Below, piece by piece: positions 1 through 9,886 of a DNA stretch of 64,000 nucleotides (its first letter is position 1; every line of letters begins with the position of its first letter). The DNA is from Bacteroidota bacterium (GTDB lineage: Bacteria; Bacteroidota; Bacteroidia; Chitinophagales; Chitinophagaceae): contig JABDGW010000001.1 of NCBI GenBank assembly GCA_013285855.1, positions 6,424-70,423 of the forward strand. Direction: 5' to 3'. Under the pieces are notes generated by a model. That model did not search any database and was not told where the DNA came from. It was given only the letters and a program-made list of their open reading frames with translations. Both the position numbers and the translations under genes were made by a program.

Positions 1-179
1 GTGTTTATAATGGAGAAATAAATTTTAATAAACATGAAGTAAAAGATATTTGCTTCCGCTCAATGAAAGAAATAGAATCAGATCTTCAATCGCACCCAAA
101 TAAATTTACTGCGTGGTTTTTAATTGCTTTTCCTATGATAAAAAAATGGCAACATAAACAAGCAGCCGCAGTTGTTTAA
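1..179 (+). CDS. idi: Isopentenyl-diphosphate delta-isomerase, C-terminal fragment (truncated by window start)
   Basis: Frame starting at nt 3 reads ...VYNGEINFNKHEVKDICFRSMKEIESDLQSHPNKFTAWFLIAFPMIKKWQHKQAAAVV*. HPxKFTAWF is typical of type I IPP isomerase C-termini. Next to carotenoid genes. Confidence 0.75.
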   Translation, partial: VYNGEINFNKHEVKDICFRSMKEIESDLQSHPNKFTAWFLIAFPMIKKWQHKQAAAVV

Positions 180-181
180 TA

Positions 182-1684
182 ATGTCAGCAAAACAAACAG
201 TATGCATAATTGGTTCGGGTATTGCAGGTTTAGCATGCGCAATCCGTTTGGCCGTACATGGGTTTGCTGTAACCATATTTGAAAAAAATTCTCACCCGGG
301 TGGTAAAATAAATGTGCTGGAAAAAGATGCTTATCGTTTTGATACCGGGCCGAGCTTATTTGTACAGCCGCAAAATGTAGAAGAATTATTTAAGCTTGCA
401 GGTGAAGACATTCATCAATACATACAATATAAAAAACTTGATATCAACTGCAAATATTTTTATGAAGATGGCACTGTAATAAATGCTTATTCCAATAAAG
501 AAAAATTTGCAAAAGAGGTTGAAGAAAAAACCGGCGAACCCGCACAGCATATTCTTTCTTATTTAAAAGAATCCAAAAACATTTATACAAACATTGGCAA
601 TGTGTTTTTAAATCATTCTTTACATAAAAGAAAAACAATTACTGAACATGGCATATTAAAAGCACTGGCAACAACAAAACCTGCTTACATTTTTTCAACA
701 TTACATGCAGCCAATAAAAAAAAGTTTCATGATCCTCATGTTATCCAGTTGTTCGATCGCTATGCAACCTACAACGGAAGTAATCCTTATAAAGCGCCGG
801 GAATGCTTAAGCTTATTCCGCATCTTGAAATGAATGAAGACGTTTTTTATCCGCAAGGCGGAATGATTTCAATAAATAAAGCGTTATATAATCTTGCCTT
901 AAAAAAAGGAGTAACGTTCAATTTTAATACAACTGTGCAGCGCATTATTGAAACTGATAACGAAGCAAAAGGCATTGTTATAAACAATGAAAATCATTTT
1001 GCTGATGTTGTTATAAGTAATACTGATGTATTTTTTACTTATTTAAAATTGCTGAATGATAAACAGCAGGCAAAGAAAATTTTAAAACAAGAACGCAGCA
1101 GCAGCGCTATAGTTTTTTATTGGGGAATAAAAAAAGAGTTTAGGCAATTATATCTGCATAATATTTTTTTTAGTAAAGATTATGAGGCAGAATTCAACAG
1201 TATTTTTAAATTAAAAAACCCTTACAGCGATCCTACCATTTATATAAACATTACAGCAAAAATGGAACCCGGCGTTCATGCGCCTGCAGGCAAAGAAAAC
1301 TGGTTTGTAATGGTAAATGTTGCCAGTGATGAAGGCATGAGTGATGAAGCAATCATTAGCTTGTATAAAAAAAATATAATTGCAAAACTCAATCGCCTGT
1401 TGCAATTTGATATTGAGCCATTGATTGAAACTGAAACAGTATTGCATCCAAAATTAATTGAAGAACAAACAGTAAGTTTTGGCGGTGCATTATACGGTAC
1501 AAGTTCCAACTCGCGCAGTGCTGCATTTTTGCGCCACCCTAATTTTTCAGGAAGAATAAAGCGCTTGTATTTTACAGGAGGAAGTGTACATCCGGGCGGT
1601 GGGATTCCTTTGTGCTTGAAAAGCGCTGCAATAACTTCTCAATTAATTATACAAGACAGCAAAAAATGGAAACGGTATGACTAA
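182..1684 (+). CDS. crtD: Phytoene desaturase family protein, CrtD-like (1-hydroxycarotenoid 3,4-desaturase)
   Basis: N-terminal FAD motif CIIGSGIAGLACAIRLA...GKINVLEKDAYRFDTGPSLF; C-terminal GGSVHPGGGIPLCLKSA. Confidence 0.85.
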   Translation: MSAKQTVCIIGSGIAGLACAIRLAVHGFAVTIFEKNSHPGGKINVLEKDAYRFDTGPSLFVQPQNVEELFKLAGEDIHQYIQYKKLDINCKYFYEDGTVINAYSNKEKFAKEVEEKTGEPAQHILSYLKESKNIYTNIGNVFLNHSLHKRKTITEHGILKALATTKPAYIFSTLHAANKKKFHDPHVIQLFDRYATYNGSNPYKAPGMLKLIPHLEMNEDVFYPQGGMISINKALYNLALKKGVTFNFNTTVQRIIETDNEAKGIVINNENHFADVVISNTDVFFTYLKLLNDKQQAKKILKQERSSSAIVFYWGIKKEFRQLYLHNIFFSKDYEAEFNSIFKLKNPYSDPTIYINITAKMEPGVHAPAGKENWFVMVNVASDEGMSDEAIISLYKKNIIAKLNRLLQFDIEPLIETETVLHPKLIEEQTVSFGGALYGTSSNSRSAAFLRHPNFSGRIKRLYFTGGSVHPGGGIPLCLKSAAITSQLIIQDSKKWKRYD

Positions 1685-2366
1685 AAAACATATTATCCGA
1701 AACATTGCGCTGTTTATTGCTTTACTCTTTCACGTCAGCGGGCTTATTGGCATCCTGTTTACAACACATAAAGATTGGTTTATTCAAAATACACCTGTTA
1801 ATCTTTTATTGATGGCCGCATTGATCATTATTACACATTCGAAAAAAGATAAAAATTTTTACCTGTTTTTTATTATGGTAGTTGTTATAGCATTTAGCGC
1901 AGAAGCTTTTGGTGTAAACACCGGTTGGTTTTTTGGCCGCTACACTTATGGTAATATTTTAGGCATAAGGCTTTTTAATGTGCCGCTTATAATTGGCATT
2001 AATTGGTTTATTATTATTTATTGCGCAGGCATGGTTACGCAATCGTATGAAAATTTTATGCTGAAAAGAATAAATGCAAAAGGTATTATTTTAAACCGGC
2101 GCATGATGATTACCTCTTTTATAATTGATGCTGTTTTTCTTTCTGTATTATTTGATTGGGTAATGGAACCTGTTGCTTTGAAACTGGGTTTTTGGCAATG
2201 GAATAACAATCAAATACCACGTTCAAATTATATAAGCTGGGCTATAGTAAGCGCCATATTGCTTATAATTTTCAGAAAGCTTAACAAAGATAAACGCAAC
2301 ATATTCGCGGTACATTTGTTCATTATTCAGTTACTGTTTTTTTTAGTGTTAAGAACTTTTTTATGA
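1677..2366 (+). CDS. cruF: Carotenoid biosynthesis protein (CruF-like, multi-pass membrane)
   Basis: Hydrophobic protein with FGVNTGWFFGRYTYGNILG and DWVMEPVALKLGFWQW. Overlaps crtD by 8 nt. Confidence 0.75.
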   Translation: MTKKHIIRNIALFIALLFHVSGLIGILFTTHKDWFIQNTPVNLLLMAALIIITHSKKDKNFYLFFIMVVVIAFSAEAFGVNTGWFFGRYTYGNILGIRLFNVPLIIGINWFIIIYCAGMVTQSYENFMLKRINAKGIILNRRMMITSFIIDAVFLSVLFDWVMEPVALKLGFWQWNNNQIPRSNYISWAIVSAILLIIFRKLNKDKRNIFAVHLFIIQLLFFLVLRTFL

Positions 2367-2875
2367 GCTGGATGATCTATTGTTTAATTGCACTTGCAAC
2401 ATTTTTCCTGATGGAAGGTGTAACATGGCTTACACACAAATATATTATGCACGGTTTTTTATGGTACCTGCATAAAGATCATCACCAGCCTGCAAAAGGT
2501 TTTCTTGAAAAAAATGATTTCTTCTTTTTAATTTTTGCTATTCCCGGGTGGCTTTGTATAATGCTTGGCTGGAGCCATGCAAACTGGCTTGTTGTAGGCA
2601 TTGGTGCCGGCATAACTTTATACGGAATTGCTTATTTTCTTGTGCATGAAATTATTATTCATCAGCGGTTTAAATTATTTACAAGAAGCAATAATCATTA
2701 TATAAAGACAATTCGCTGGGCGCATAAAATGCATCACCGCCATTTGAATAAAGAAGATGGCGAAAGTTTTGGAATGTTGTTCGTTTCAAAAAAGTACCGG
2801 GATAAAATAAATAAAGATGCAGCGCTGCAAAAATCAACCAAACATATTTCTAAAATAAAAGCTGATCGCATTTAA
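2363..2875 (+). CDS. crtZ: Beta-carotene hydroxylase (CrtZ-like, fatty acid hydroxylase superfamily)
   Basis: His motifs HKYIMHG, HKDHH, HKMHHRH. ATGA overlap with the upstream gene. Confidence 0.85.
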   Translation: MSWMIYCLIALATFFLMEGVTWLTHKYIMHGFLWYLHKDHHQPAKGFLEKNDFFFLIFAIPGWLCIMLGWSHANWLVVGIGAGITLYGIAYFLVHEIIIHQRFKLFTRSNNHYIKTIRWAHKMHHRHLNKEDGESFGMLFVSKKYRDKINKDAALQKSTKHISKIKADRI

Positions 2876-2949
2876 GCGAGCTTCTAAAGTCTAATAACAA
2901 CGCTGTAGATTTTTAAATTTTGACTTTTCAACATTCTTATCTTCGCCGC

Positions 2950-3948
2950 ATGCCTAAAGAAGTTGTTTTAAGCGGAATAAGGCCAACAGGTTTTTTGCAT
3001 CTTGGAAATTATTTTGGTGCAGTAAAAAACTGGGTGCGCATGCAGCATGATTACAATTGCTATTTCTGTGTTGTTGACTGGCATAGTTTAACCACGCATC
3101 CCGATACAAAGGAGCTTCGCAACAATGTGCACAGGCTGTTTGGTGAGTTGCTTGCATCGGGGCTTGATCCGGAACAATCCGTTATTTATGTGCAAAGTGA
3201 TGTACCTGAAATTGCAGAACTGTATCTGTATTTAAATATGCTTGCATACCAGGGCGAGCTTGAAAAAACGTCAACGTTTAAAGATAAAGTGCGTCAACAC
3301 CCGCAAAATGTAAATGCTGGTTTACTCACTTATCCTGTATTGCAGGCTGCAGATATTTTAATACACCGTGCCGTAAAAGTTCCTGTTGGCAAAGACCAGG
3401 AGCAACATGTGGAAATGACACGAAATCTTGCAGAGCGTTTTAATCGCCGTTATGAGGCAGTATTTTCTATGCCGTTTGCTTTTAATTATGGTGAATCACT
3501 TACAAAAATTTTGGGTCTTGATGGAAAAGGAAAAATGAGCAAGAGTGAAAATCCAATGTCAACAATTTATTTGAATGATGATGATGATCTTATCCGCAAA
3601 AAAATAATGAAGGCAAAAACAGACAGCGGGCCAACAGAAAAGGGAATGCCTAAACCTGATTATATTGAAAATCTTTTTACACTAATGCAGCTTGTAAGCA
3701 GATATGATGTTGTTGCAGCATTTGAAAGCGAATATGAAGCCTGCAGCATTCGCTATGGCGATATGAAAAAGCAACTGGCAGAAGATATGATTTCATTTAT
3801 AACTCCTATTCGTGAAAAAGCTGAAGCCATTCAAAACGATAAAGCATATCTTACAAAAGTTATAAAAACCGGCGAACAAAAAGCAAGAGAAAGCGCCGCT
3901 GAAACTTTAAAGCTTGTAAGAAAAGCAATGGGCTTGAATTATGTTTAA
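2950..3948 (+). CDS. trpS: Tryptophanyl-tRNA synthetase (start at 2950 preferred over the 2920 TTG)
   Basis: LSGIRPTGFLHLGNYFGAVKNW and KMSKSENP (class I aaRS HIGH/KMSKS-type motifs). Confidence 0.95.
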   Translation: MPKEVVLSGIRPTGFLHLGNYFGAVKNWVRMQHDYNCYFCVVDWHSLTTHPDTKELRNNVHRLFGELLASGLDPEQSVIYVQSDVPEIAELYLYLNMLAYQGELEKTSTFKDKVRQHPQNVNAGLLTYPVLQAADILIHRAVKVPVGKDQEQHVEMTRNLAERFNRRYEAVFSMPFAFNYGESLTKILGLDGKGKMSKSENPMSTIYLNDDDDLIRKKIMKAKTDSGPTEKGMPKPDYIENLFTLMQLVSRYDVVAAFESEYEACSIRYGDMKKQLAEDMISFITPIREKAEAIQNDKAYLTKVIKTGEQKARESAAETLKLVRKAMGLNYV

Positions 3949-4031
3949 TAAAATTATTTATGAAGATTGATTGCTTATTTTTAGCAGGTATAAAAATTCT
4001 TAATCTCAAAAAGTCCCTTTAGGGATTCAGC

Positions 4032-4667
4032 ATGGCGAAACAAAAAAAACCTAAGCATATTGCTGTAGCCGGAAATATTGGTGCAGGAAAAACCACACTT
4101 ACTGAACTATTGAGCAAGCACTATAAATGGATCCCGCAGTTTGAAGATGTTGATCATAACCCTTATTTAATGGATTTTTATGAAGACATGCCGCGCTGGA
4201 GTTTTAACCTGCAGATTTATTTCTTAAACGGAAGATTAAATCAGTTGCTCGATATTCAACATGGAACAGAAACCGTAATTCAGGACAGAACGGTTTATGA
4301 AGATGCACACATATTTGCACCCAACCTTCATGATATGGGTTTGATGAACAAGCGTGATTTTGATAATTATTTTAATTTTTTTAAAACGCTGCAATCAATG
4401 GTGCAGGCACCTGATTTGCTGATTTATCTTAAAGCATCGGTGCCAACATTAGTTGATCAGATTCAAAAACGCGGACGCGAATATGAAGAAAATATTCGTC
4501 TTGATTATTTAAAAAAATTAAACGAACTCTACAATCGCTGGATTGAAAATTATAAGCAGGGACCTGTGCTTATAATTGATGTTGATAAAAATAAATTTCC
4601 TGAAAATGAAGAGCACCTTGGCGATATCATCAATAAAATAGACTCTTTACTTTTCGGATTGTTTTAA
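4032..4667 (+). CDS. Deoxynucleoside kinase family protein
   Basis: P-loop GNIGAGKTTLTELL; QDRTVYEDAHIFA; RGREYEENI lid. Confidence 0.9.
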   Translation: MAKQKKPKHIAVAGNIGAGKTTLTELLSKHYKWIPQFEDVDHNPYLMDFYEDMPRWSFNLQIYFLNGRLNQLLDIQHGTETVIQDRTVYEDAHIFAPNLHDMGLMNKRDFDNYFNFFKTLQSMVQAPDLLIYLKASVPTLVDQIQKRGREYEENIRLDYLKKLNELYNRWIENYKQGPVLIIDVDKNKFPENEEHLGDIINKIDSLLFGLF

Positions 4668-4735
4668 TTTTCTGTTTGTATTTATTTAAACAGGCACAAC
4701 GCGCCTAACAAAAAATTACAAATAAAAATTTATAT

Positions 4736-6526
4736 ATGCAATCAGCACAAAATAAAATATTACTGAAAGGTGGTGAATGGCTGGTTAAAGAAAGCAGCGC
4801 TGACGATATTTTTATTCGTGAAGGTTTTACAGAAGAGCAGCAAATGATCTTTGATATGTGCCGGCAATTTATACATACTGAAGTATATCCAATATTAGAT
4901 AGAATTGATAGCCTGGAAAAAGGCTTGATGCGTTCATTGCTTTCAAAAGCCGGGGAGCAGGGTTTGCTTGGTACATCACTTCCGGAAGAATATGGTGGAT
5001 TGGGAAAAGACTTTATTTCATCAACAATTATTAATGAAGGTTTGGGGGATGGCTTTTCTTTTTCTGTCGCCATATCTGCACATACAGGTATAGGCTCCTT
5101 ACCCATTTTATATTTTGGAACAGAAACACAAAAACAAAAATATCTACCAAAGCTTGGTACCGGCGAGTGGCTTGGTTCTTATGGATTAACGGAGCCAAAC
5201 AGTGGCAGTGATGCATTGGGTGCAAAAACTACAGCGCGTTTAAGTGATGATAAAAAATATTATTTATTGAACGGCCAAAAGTGCTGGATAACAAACGGTG
5301 GCTTTGCTGATATATATACGGTGTTTGCAAAAATTGACGGAGATAAATTTACAGCCTTTATTGTTGAGCGCGGCTTTGAAGGTTTTACGCAAGGGCCGGA
5401 AGAACATAAAATGGGTATTAAAGGTTCATCAACAGTGCAATTATATTTCCAGGATTGTAAAGTGCCGGTTGAAAATGTATTGGGTGAAATTGGCAAAGGC
5501 CATCTTATTGCTTTTAATATTTTAAATATTGGCCGTCTTAAATTATGTGCAGCAACCACGCAGGGTGCAAAAAGCGCATTGAATATGTCTGTTGAATATG
5601 CAATAACAAGAGAACAGTTTAAAACATCTATTTCAAACTTTGGTGCAATAAAAGAAAAGCTTGCGGAAATGGCCATTCGTATATGGACTTGCGAAAGTGG
5701 TTTATACAGAACGGCTTCATGGATTGAAGAAAAACAACAGGAACTTGAAGCTGAAGGCAAAACGCATACACAGGCATTATTAGGCGCAGCAGAAGAATAT
5801 GCCATTGAATGTGCGATTTTAAAAGTGTATGGAAGTGAAGTGCTGAATTTTGCTGCAGATGAAGGCGTGCAGATTCATGGCGGTAATGGTTTTAGCGATG
5901 AATATTTAATATCAAAAGTGTATCGCGACAGCCGTATAAACCGCATTTATGAAGGCACAAATGAAATAAACCGTTTATTAATTTTAGATATGACATTAAA
6001 ACGGGCGATGAAAGGAAGATTGGATTTAATGGGGCCTGCAATGGCTGTTTCAAATGAACTGATGAGCATTCCTGATTTTAATGAAGGCGATGATGGTTTA
6101 TATAGTGAGCAGAAAAAATATATCAGCAATTTTAAAAAATCTATTTTAATGGTTGCTGGTGCCGCGGTACAAAAGCTAATGACGAATTTGGATAAAGAAC
6201 AGGAAATCCTAATGCATATAGCTGATATGGCAATTGATACATTTCATGCTGAAAGCGCTTTGCTGCGTTTGATGAAACTTGCTGAAAGGAATGGCGAACA
6301 AAATGTTTCGTTGCAAAAAGATATCGTTGATTCATTTATTTATGATGCTGCAGACAGAATAAATAAACATGGTAAAGATGCAATAAATGCTTTTGCTGAT
6401 GGCGATGAATTAAGAATTATGAATATTGGCTTAAAGCGGTTTACTAAAGTTCAACCATTTAATAGTAAAGCTGCAAAAAGAAGAATCGCTGATAAGATGA
6501 TTGGACAGAGAGAATATGCATTTTAA
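4736..6526 (+). CDS. Acyl-CoA dehydrogenase
   Basis: GLTEPNSGSDALGAKTTA, CWITNGGFAD, QIHGGNGFSDEY, YRDSRINRIYEGTNEINR. Confidence 0.95.
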   Translation: MQSAQNKILLKGGEWLVKESSADDIFIREGFTEEQQMIFDMCRQFIHTEVYPILDRIDSLEKGLMRSLLSKAGEQGLLGTSLPEEYGGLGKDFISSTIINEGLGDGFSFSVAISAHTGIGSLPILYFGTETQKQKYLPKLGTGEWLGSYGLTEPNSGSDALGAKTTARLSDDKKYYLLNGQKCWITNGGFADIYTVFAKIDGDKFTAFIVERGFEGFTQGPEEHKMGIKGSSTVQLYFQDCKVPVENVLGEIGKGHLIAFNILNIGRLKLCAATTQGAKSALNMSVEYAITREQFKTSISNFGAIKEKLAEMAIRIWTCESGLYRTASWIEEKQQELEAEGKTHTQALLGAAEEYAIECAILKVYGSEVLNFAADEGVQIHGGNGFSDEYLISKVYRDSRINRIYEGTNEINRLLILDMTLKRAMKGRLDLMGPAMAVSNELMSIPDFNEGDDGLYSEQKKYISNFKKSILMVAGAAVQKLMTNLDKEQEILMHIADMAIDTFHAESALLRLMKLAERNGEQNVSLQKDIVDSFIYDAADRINKHGKDAINAFADGDELRIMNIGLKRFTKVQPFNSKAAKRRIADKMIGQREYAF

Positions 6527-6568
6527 GCAAAAAGTAAAATTTTTTCTTTGGCACATTAGAATGGAATA

Positions 6569-6985
6569 CTACTTGCAATTTTTACAAACTCCATTTACCA
6601 ACACATTGGTTTGATGCGCAGAAAAACCTTTAGGAATATTTACCGCAGGAATATTTACGTTATCCAAACAATAAGTTGTGCCGCATTTATCGCATAAAAA
6701 ATGCACATGATCATCATGATGATGACCTTCGCTGCAGGCTTCTTTACACAAAGCATACATTATTGAATTATCTGCGGTTGGTATAGTATGAATAATACCT
6801 TTATCAACAAAAGTTTGCAGAGTGCGGTAAATAGTAACGCGGTCAAAATGCTTACCGCTTAATTTTTCAATATCAGCATGTGAAAGCGCTTTATCATTGT
6901 TCTGAAACAATTTTAAAATCTTCAGCCGGTTATCAGTTATGCTTAGCTGGCTTTGTTTTAATATGTCTGTAATTTCCTGTTCCAT
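6569..6985 (-). CDS. Fur family transcriptional repressor
   Basis: FDRVTIYRTLQTFVDKGIIH; HHHDDHVHFLCDKCGTTYCL metal-binding region. Confidence 0.9.
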   Translation of the reverse strand: MEQEITDILKQSQLSITDNRLKILKLFQNNDKALSHADIEKLSGKHFDRVTIYRTLQTFVDKGIIHTIPTADNSIMYALCKEACSEGHHHDDHVHFLCDKCGTTYCLDNVNIPAVNIPKGFSAHQTNVLVNGVCKNCK

Positions 6986-6991
6986 TCTATA

Positions 6992-7645
6992 TTAATTTGC
7001 AAAAGAAGTTCCGCTGGTTGAAGTTGAAGGCGGTTCTTTTTCTTTCAATAAAGACCGGATATTTTTCTCCAGCAATTTTAAATCATCTGGTTTTAAAGCA
7101 TCATACACCTGGCCGCGTACATTGCCAAATTTATCAACCAAAGCAACAAACTGCGAATGCAGAAACTGGTCATTAATATTGCCAACATTGTTGTTTGGAT
7201 CATCAATTAAATAACTGTTTCTTGCTGCAAGATATAAACTGTCTTTCCTGCCGGTTAAAAATATCCATTTGTTATCATCAACTTTCATTGAGTCTGCATA
7301 ATGTTTTAATTGTGCGGCAGAATCTGTTTCCGGATCACAAGTATGAGAAACAATTAAAAAATCCTTTTCATCTATCAGATCGTTGTACACTTTATCAAGA
7401 TTATTATTCATAACAGGACAAACACCCTTACACGTAGTAAAAAAGAAATTTACAGCGCATACTTTTCCCAACATATCTTTTTGAGTAAAATTTTTTTTAT
7501 CCTGTGTTGTAAAATTAAACGGCTTTACATTACTTATAATTGGAGCGCTGGATTTCCATGTGTCTGTGCCGGCAAAAACAAACACAAGAAATGCTCCAGT
7601 AAGTGCTACAAAAAAAACAATATAACCAATCGCTTTTTTACTCAT
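6992..7645 (-). CDS. SCO1/SenC family copper/electron transport protein
   Basis: NFFFTTCKGVCPVMN (CxxxC) and FLHSQFVALVDKFGNVRG. Confidence 0.9.
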   Translation of the reverse strand: MSKKAIGYIVFFVALTGAFLVFVFAGTDTWKSSAPIISNVKPFNFTTQDKKNFTQKDMLGKVCAVNFFFTTCKGVCPVMNNNLDKVYNDLIDEKDFLIVSHTCDPETDSAAQLKHYADSMKVDDNKWIFLTGRKDSLYLAARNSYLIDDPNNNVGNINDQFLHSQFVALVDKFGNVRGQVYDALKPDDLKLLEKNIRSLLKEKEPPSTSTSGTSFAN

Positions 7646-7733
7646 AAATGCAAAGTTATGACAGGCAAAAAAAAGTATTTGTTAACGAAGTAAATTTTGC
7701 AACCTTGTTGCAAACCAATATTTTTGCTTAGGA

Positions 7734-8153
7734 ATGATAAAGACAATTTCAAAGAAAATAAATTTAGATGCATTAGGCATATCTGCGTCGTTATTATGCG
7801 CCATACATTGCGCTGTTTTGCCTTTGTTTTTAACAAGCCTTCCATTATTTGGGTTGGAGATTTTGCACAATAAAATTTTTGAATACAGTATGATTGCATT
7901 TGCCGGGCTTATTGGTTCTTATGCTTTATACCACGGCTGGAAAAAACATCACCATAAAAAATTTCCGTTGATTATTTTTTTAACCGGTCTTTGTTTTTTG
8001 GTGTTGAAAGAAGTATTTATTTCAGAAGAATTAATATTATTAATTCCGGCTGCAACTTTTATATTAAGTGCGCATTTTTTAAATTATTATTACTGCAGAA
8101 AAGCAAATCATTGCCATTCTAATGATTGTGATCATGCGCATTTATTAAGTTGA
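7734..8153 (+). CDS. MerC domain membrane protein
   Basis: DALGISASLLCAIHCAVLPLFLTSLPLFG; His-rich C-terminus CHSNDCDHAH. Confidence 0.8.
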   Translation: MIKTISKKINLDALGISASLLCAIHCAVLPLFLTSLPLFGLEILHNKIFEYSMIAFAGLIGSYALYHGWKKHHHKKFPLIIFLTGLCFLVLKEVFISEELILLIPAATFILSAHFLNYYYCRKANHCHSNDCDHAHLLS

Positions 8154-8160
8154 TATAAGA

Positions 8161-8652
8161 TTAATGAGCCGCTATCTGTTCTCTTGATTCATCTACCTGC
8201 ACATCCCTGGAAAAACTTTCTTCAAGCGAAATAATAGTATCAGTTCGTTCAATACCTCTTATTTTTTGCAGCTCATCATGCAACACAAATTTTAGCTGCC
8301 CGATATCTTTACAAATAACTTCTGCAAACATGCTGTAATTACCAGTAGTATAATTAACGCGAACAATCTCAGGAATTTTTTTAAGCTCTTTTGCAACCGC
8401 ATCATATAATGAACTTTTTTCAAGATATATTCCGATAAAAGCAATTACATCGTACCCAAGCAGTTTATGATTGATATGCAATTTGGTGCCGCGTACAATT
8501 CCGGTTTCTTGTAATTTTTTCATGCGTACATGAATGGTACCGCCTGAAACAAATAATTTTTTACCAAGATCTGCGTAGGAAATATTTGCGTTATCCATCA
8601 TTGCCTGAATGATTTGAAAATCCAGTTTGTCAAAATTTGATTTGCCTGTCAT
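8161..8652 (-). CDS. Lrp/AsnC family transcriptional regulator
   Basis: N-terminal HTH (LDFQIIQAMMDNANISYADLGKKLFVSGGTIHVRMKKLQETGIV) plus ligand-binding domain. Confidence 0.9.
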   Translation of the reverse strand: MTGKSNFDKLDFQIIQAMMDNANISYADLGKKLFVSGGTIHVRMKKLQETGIVRGTKLHINHKLLGYDVIAFIGIYLEKSSLYDAVAKELKKIPEIVRVNYTTGNYSMFAEVICKDIGQLKFVLHDELQKIRGIERTDTIISLEESFSRDVQVDESREQIAAH

Positions 8653-8796
8653 ATTTATTTATTTGTTAGATAATTTTCATTCAAATATATAAATGATTAG
8701 ATAATTTCTATAATTTAAAAAATTAACTTGAATAACTTCTATTGAATAAATATGTGTTTTAATATTGCAGTGCAGACGCATATAGTTCTTTACATA

Positions 8797-8968
8797 CTGT
8801 GGGGTGATGAAATCTTTGGCAGACATGCCCTCTCGTCTCGGGGGTGGGGATAACAGGATAAACGGAATGTAGAGCCGACGTTACTTATGGTAAGGCCGAC
8901 CAGGGTTGACCACTAAACTTTGCATTACAGCTAACTGCCTCGTGAAGGTTCGAGTCCTTCCCCTACAG
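8797..8968 (+). ncRNA. Candidate tRNA-like structured RNA with large insertion at the variable-arm position
   Basis: TGTGGGG(8798-8804)/CCCTACA(8961-8967) acceptor with one G-U; D-arm ATG(8807-8809)/CAT(8824-8826) with GG in the loop; CCCTC/GGGGG stem (8828-8844); T-arm GAAGG-TTCGAGT-CCTTC (8944-8960). Followed by a terminator. Confidence 0.55.
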
Positions 8969-8974
8969 CTTAAG

Positions 8975-9012
8975 AAGCCTCAACTATTGTCAGCAATAAG
9001 TTGAGGCTTTTG
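8975..9012 (+). terminator. Rho-independent-type terminator of the tRNA-like RNA
   Basis: AAGCCTCAACT-ATTG / CAAT-AAGTTGAGGCTT hairpin (one bulge) followed by TTTTGTGTTT. Confidence 0.75.
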
Positions 9013-9111
9013 TGTTTATAACGCAGACACTTCTATTTCAGTGCTGTAAGGTATTTTTATTAAAAAATTCAACTTTTATTTAATTTTCCCAATACAACAT
9101 TTTTAATTGAA

Positions 9112-9714
9112 ATGATAAAACGGCTATTGTATATTCTTTTAATTGTAATAATATTAATTATCGGCTCAGTTTACTTTTATAACTATGACGAGAAAGATGG
9201 AAGACTGAAAGATACCTGCCAGGCCTTAACCGGAGCACTTACCGTTTTAGCTATTTCATATGCATTCTTAACTTATGAGTTTAATTATCGCAAGTCAGTA
9301 ACTGAAACAAAGAAAAACAAAGAATTACTAACTTATAATACGGCAAGCGAATGGAGTAAACCTCATATGTTGGATTACCAAATCATTCTTGATGATTTTT
9401 ATCAAAGCCATGATTCCAACGACCCTGATTATTACAAAAAATTCTTTGATGATTTAATGGATCAAAAAAATATAGAAGTTAGAAAAGCTTTTGCCTGTAT
9501 ATTCAATTATTTAGAAACTATTTCCTTAGCGGTAAGGCAAGATTTGGTAGATGTGGAATTTACAAAAATCTTTTTGTACGATATTTTTGAATTTTATTAC
9601 AATACCTACAAAGGTCATATCAAATACAGGGAAGAAAAAAGAAATGTTAGTGATTTGTGGTACACTTTTACCCATTTAGCACAGGAATGGCAGGAAAAGA
9701 AGCTGCAGAACTAA
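9112..9714 (+). CDS. Hypothetical membrane-anchored protein (DUF4760-like)
   Basis: 500-nt-scale ORF with two N-terminal hydrophobic segments; family assignment by resemblance only. Confidence 0.6.
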   Translation: MIKRLLYILLIVIILIIGSVYFYNYDEKDGRLKDTCQALTGALTVLAISYAFLTYEFNYRKSVTETKKNKELLTYNTASEWSKPHMLDYQIILDDFYQSHDSNDPDYYKKFFDDLMDQKNIEVRKAFACIFNYLETISLAVRQDLVDVEFTKIFLYDIFEFYYNTYKGHIKYREEKRNVSDLWYTFTHLAQEWQEKKLQN

Positions 9715-9729
9715 ATAATTAAATTACAT

Positions 9730-9886
9730 TATCTTTGTGTATAATTAAACATCATTATTATGATAAACTTAGGCGGCGATAGAGCTTAACATTATTCAAC
9801 CTTTATAAGGTAAAACTGATACAACAGGTTGCTTTACAGCTCCTGCAGTTTTTAAATGTCCTTTCTGAATGCAGAAGGGATTTTTT
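9730..9886 (+). ncRNA. Candidate short transcript/leader: promoter-like TATCTTTG, mini-ORF MINLGGDRA, strong terminator
   Basis: TATCTTTG at 9730-9737 matches the Bacteroidota -7 box TAnnTTTG; ATG mini-ORF starts at ~9760; terminator TCCTTTCTG-aat-GCAGAAGGGA-TTTTTT at 9859-9886. Confidence 0.4.
9859..9886 (+). terminator. Rho-independent terminator
   Basis: TCCTTTCTGAATGCAGAAGGGATTTTTT. Confidence 0.8.

Noticed and set aside
5260-5805. 181-aa antisense ORF
   Set aside because: Lies wholly opposite the well-supported acyl-CoA dehydrogenase and has low-complexity Ser/Ala/Ile composition typical of antisense frames.
8845-8862. I-SceI-like site TGGGGATAACAGGATAAA
   Set aside because: The similarity (about 15 of 18 positions) is explained by the shared conserved 23S rRNA-type motif GGGATAACAGG. 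No homing endonuclease gene is nearby.
8797-8968. tmRNA or tRNA with group I intron
   Set aside because: Too short, no tag-peptide ORF and a D-stem is present (against tmRNA). No recognisable group I P7/G-binding core, and no complementary 3' anticodon half near the T-arm.
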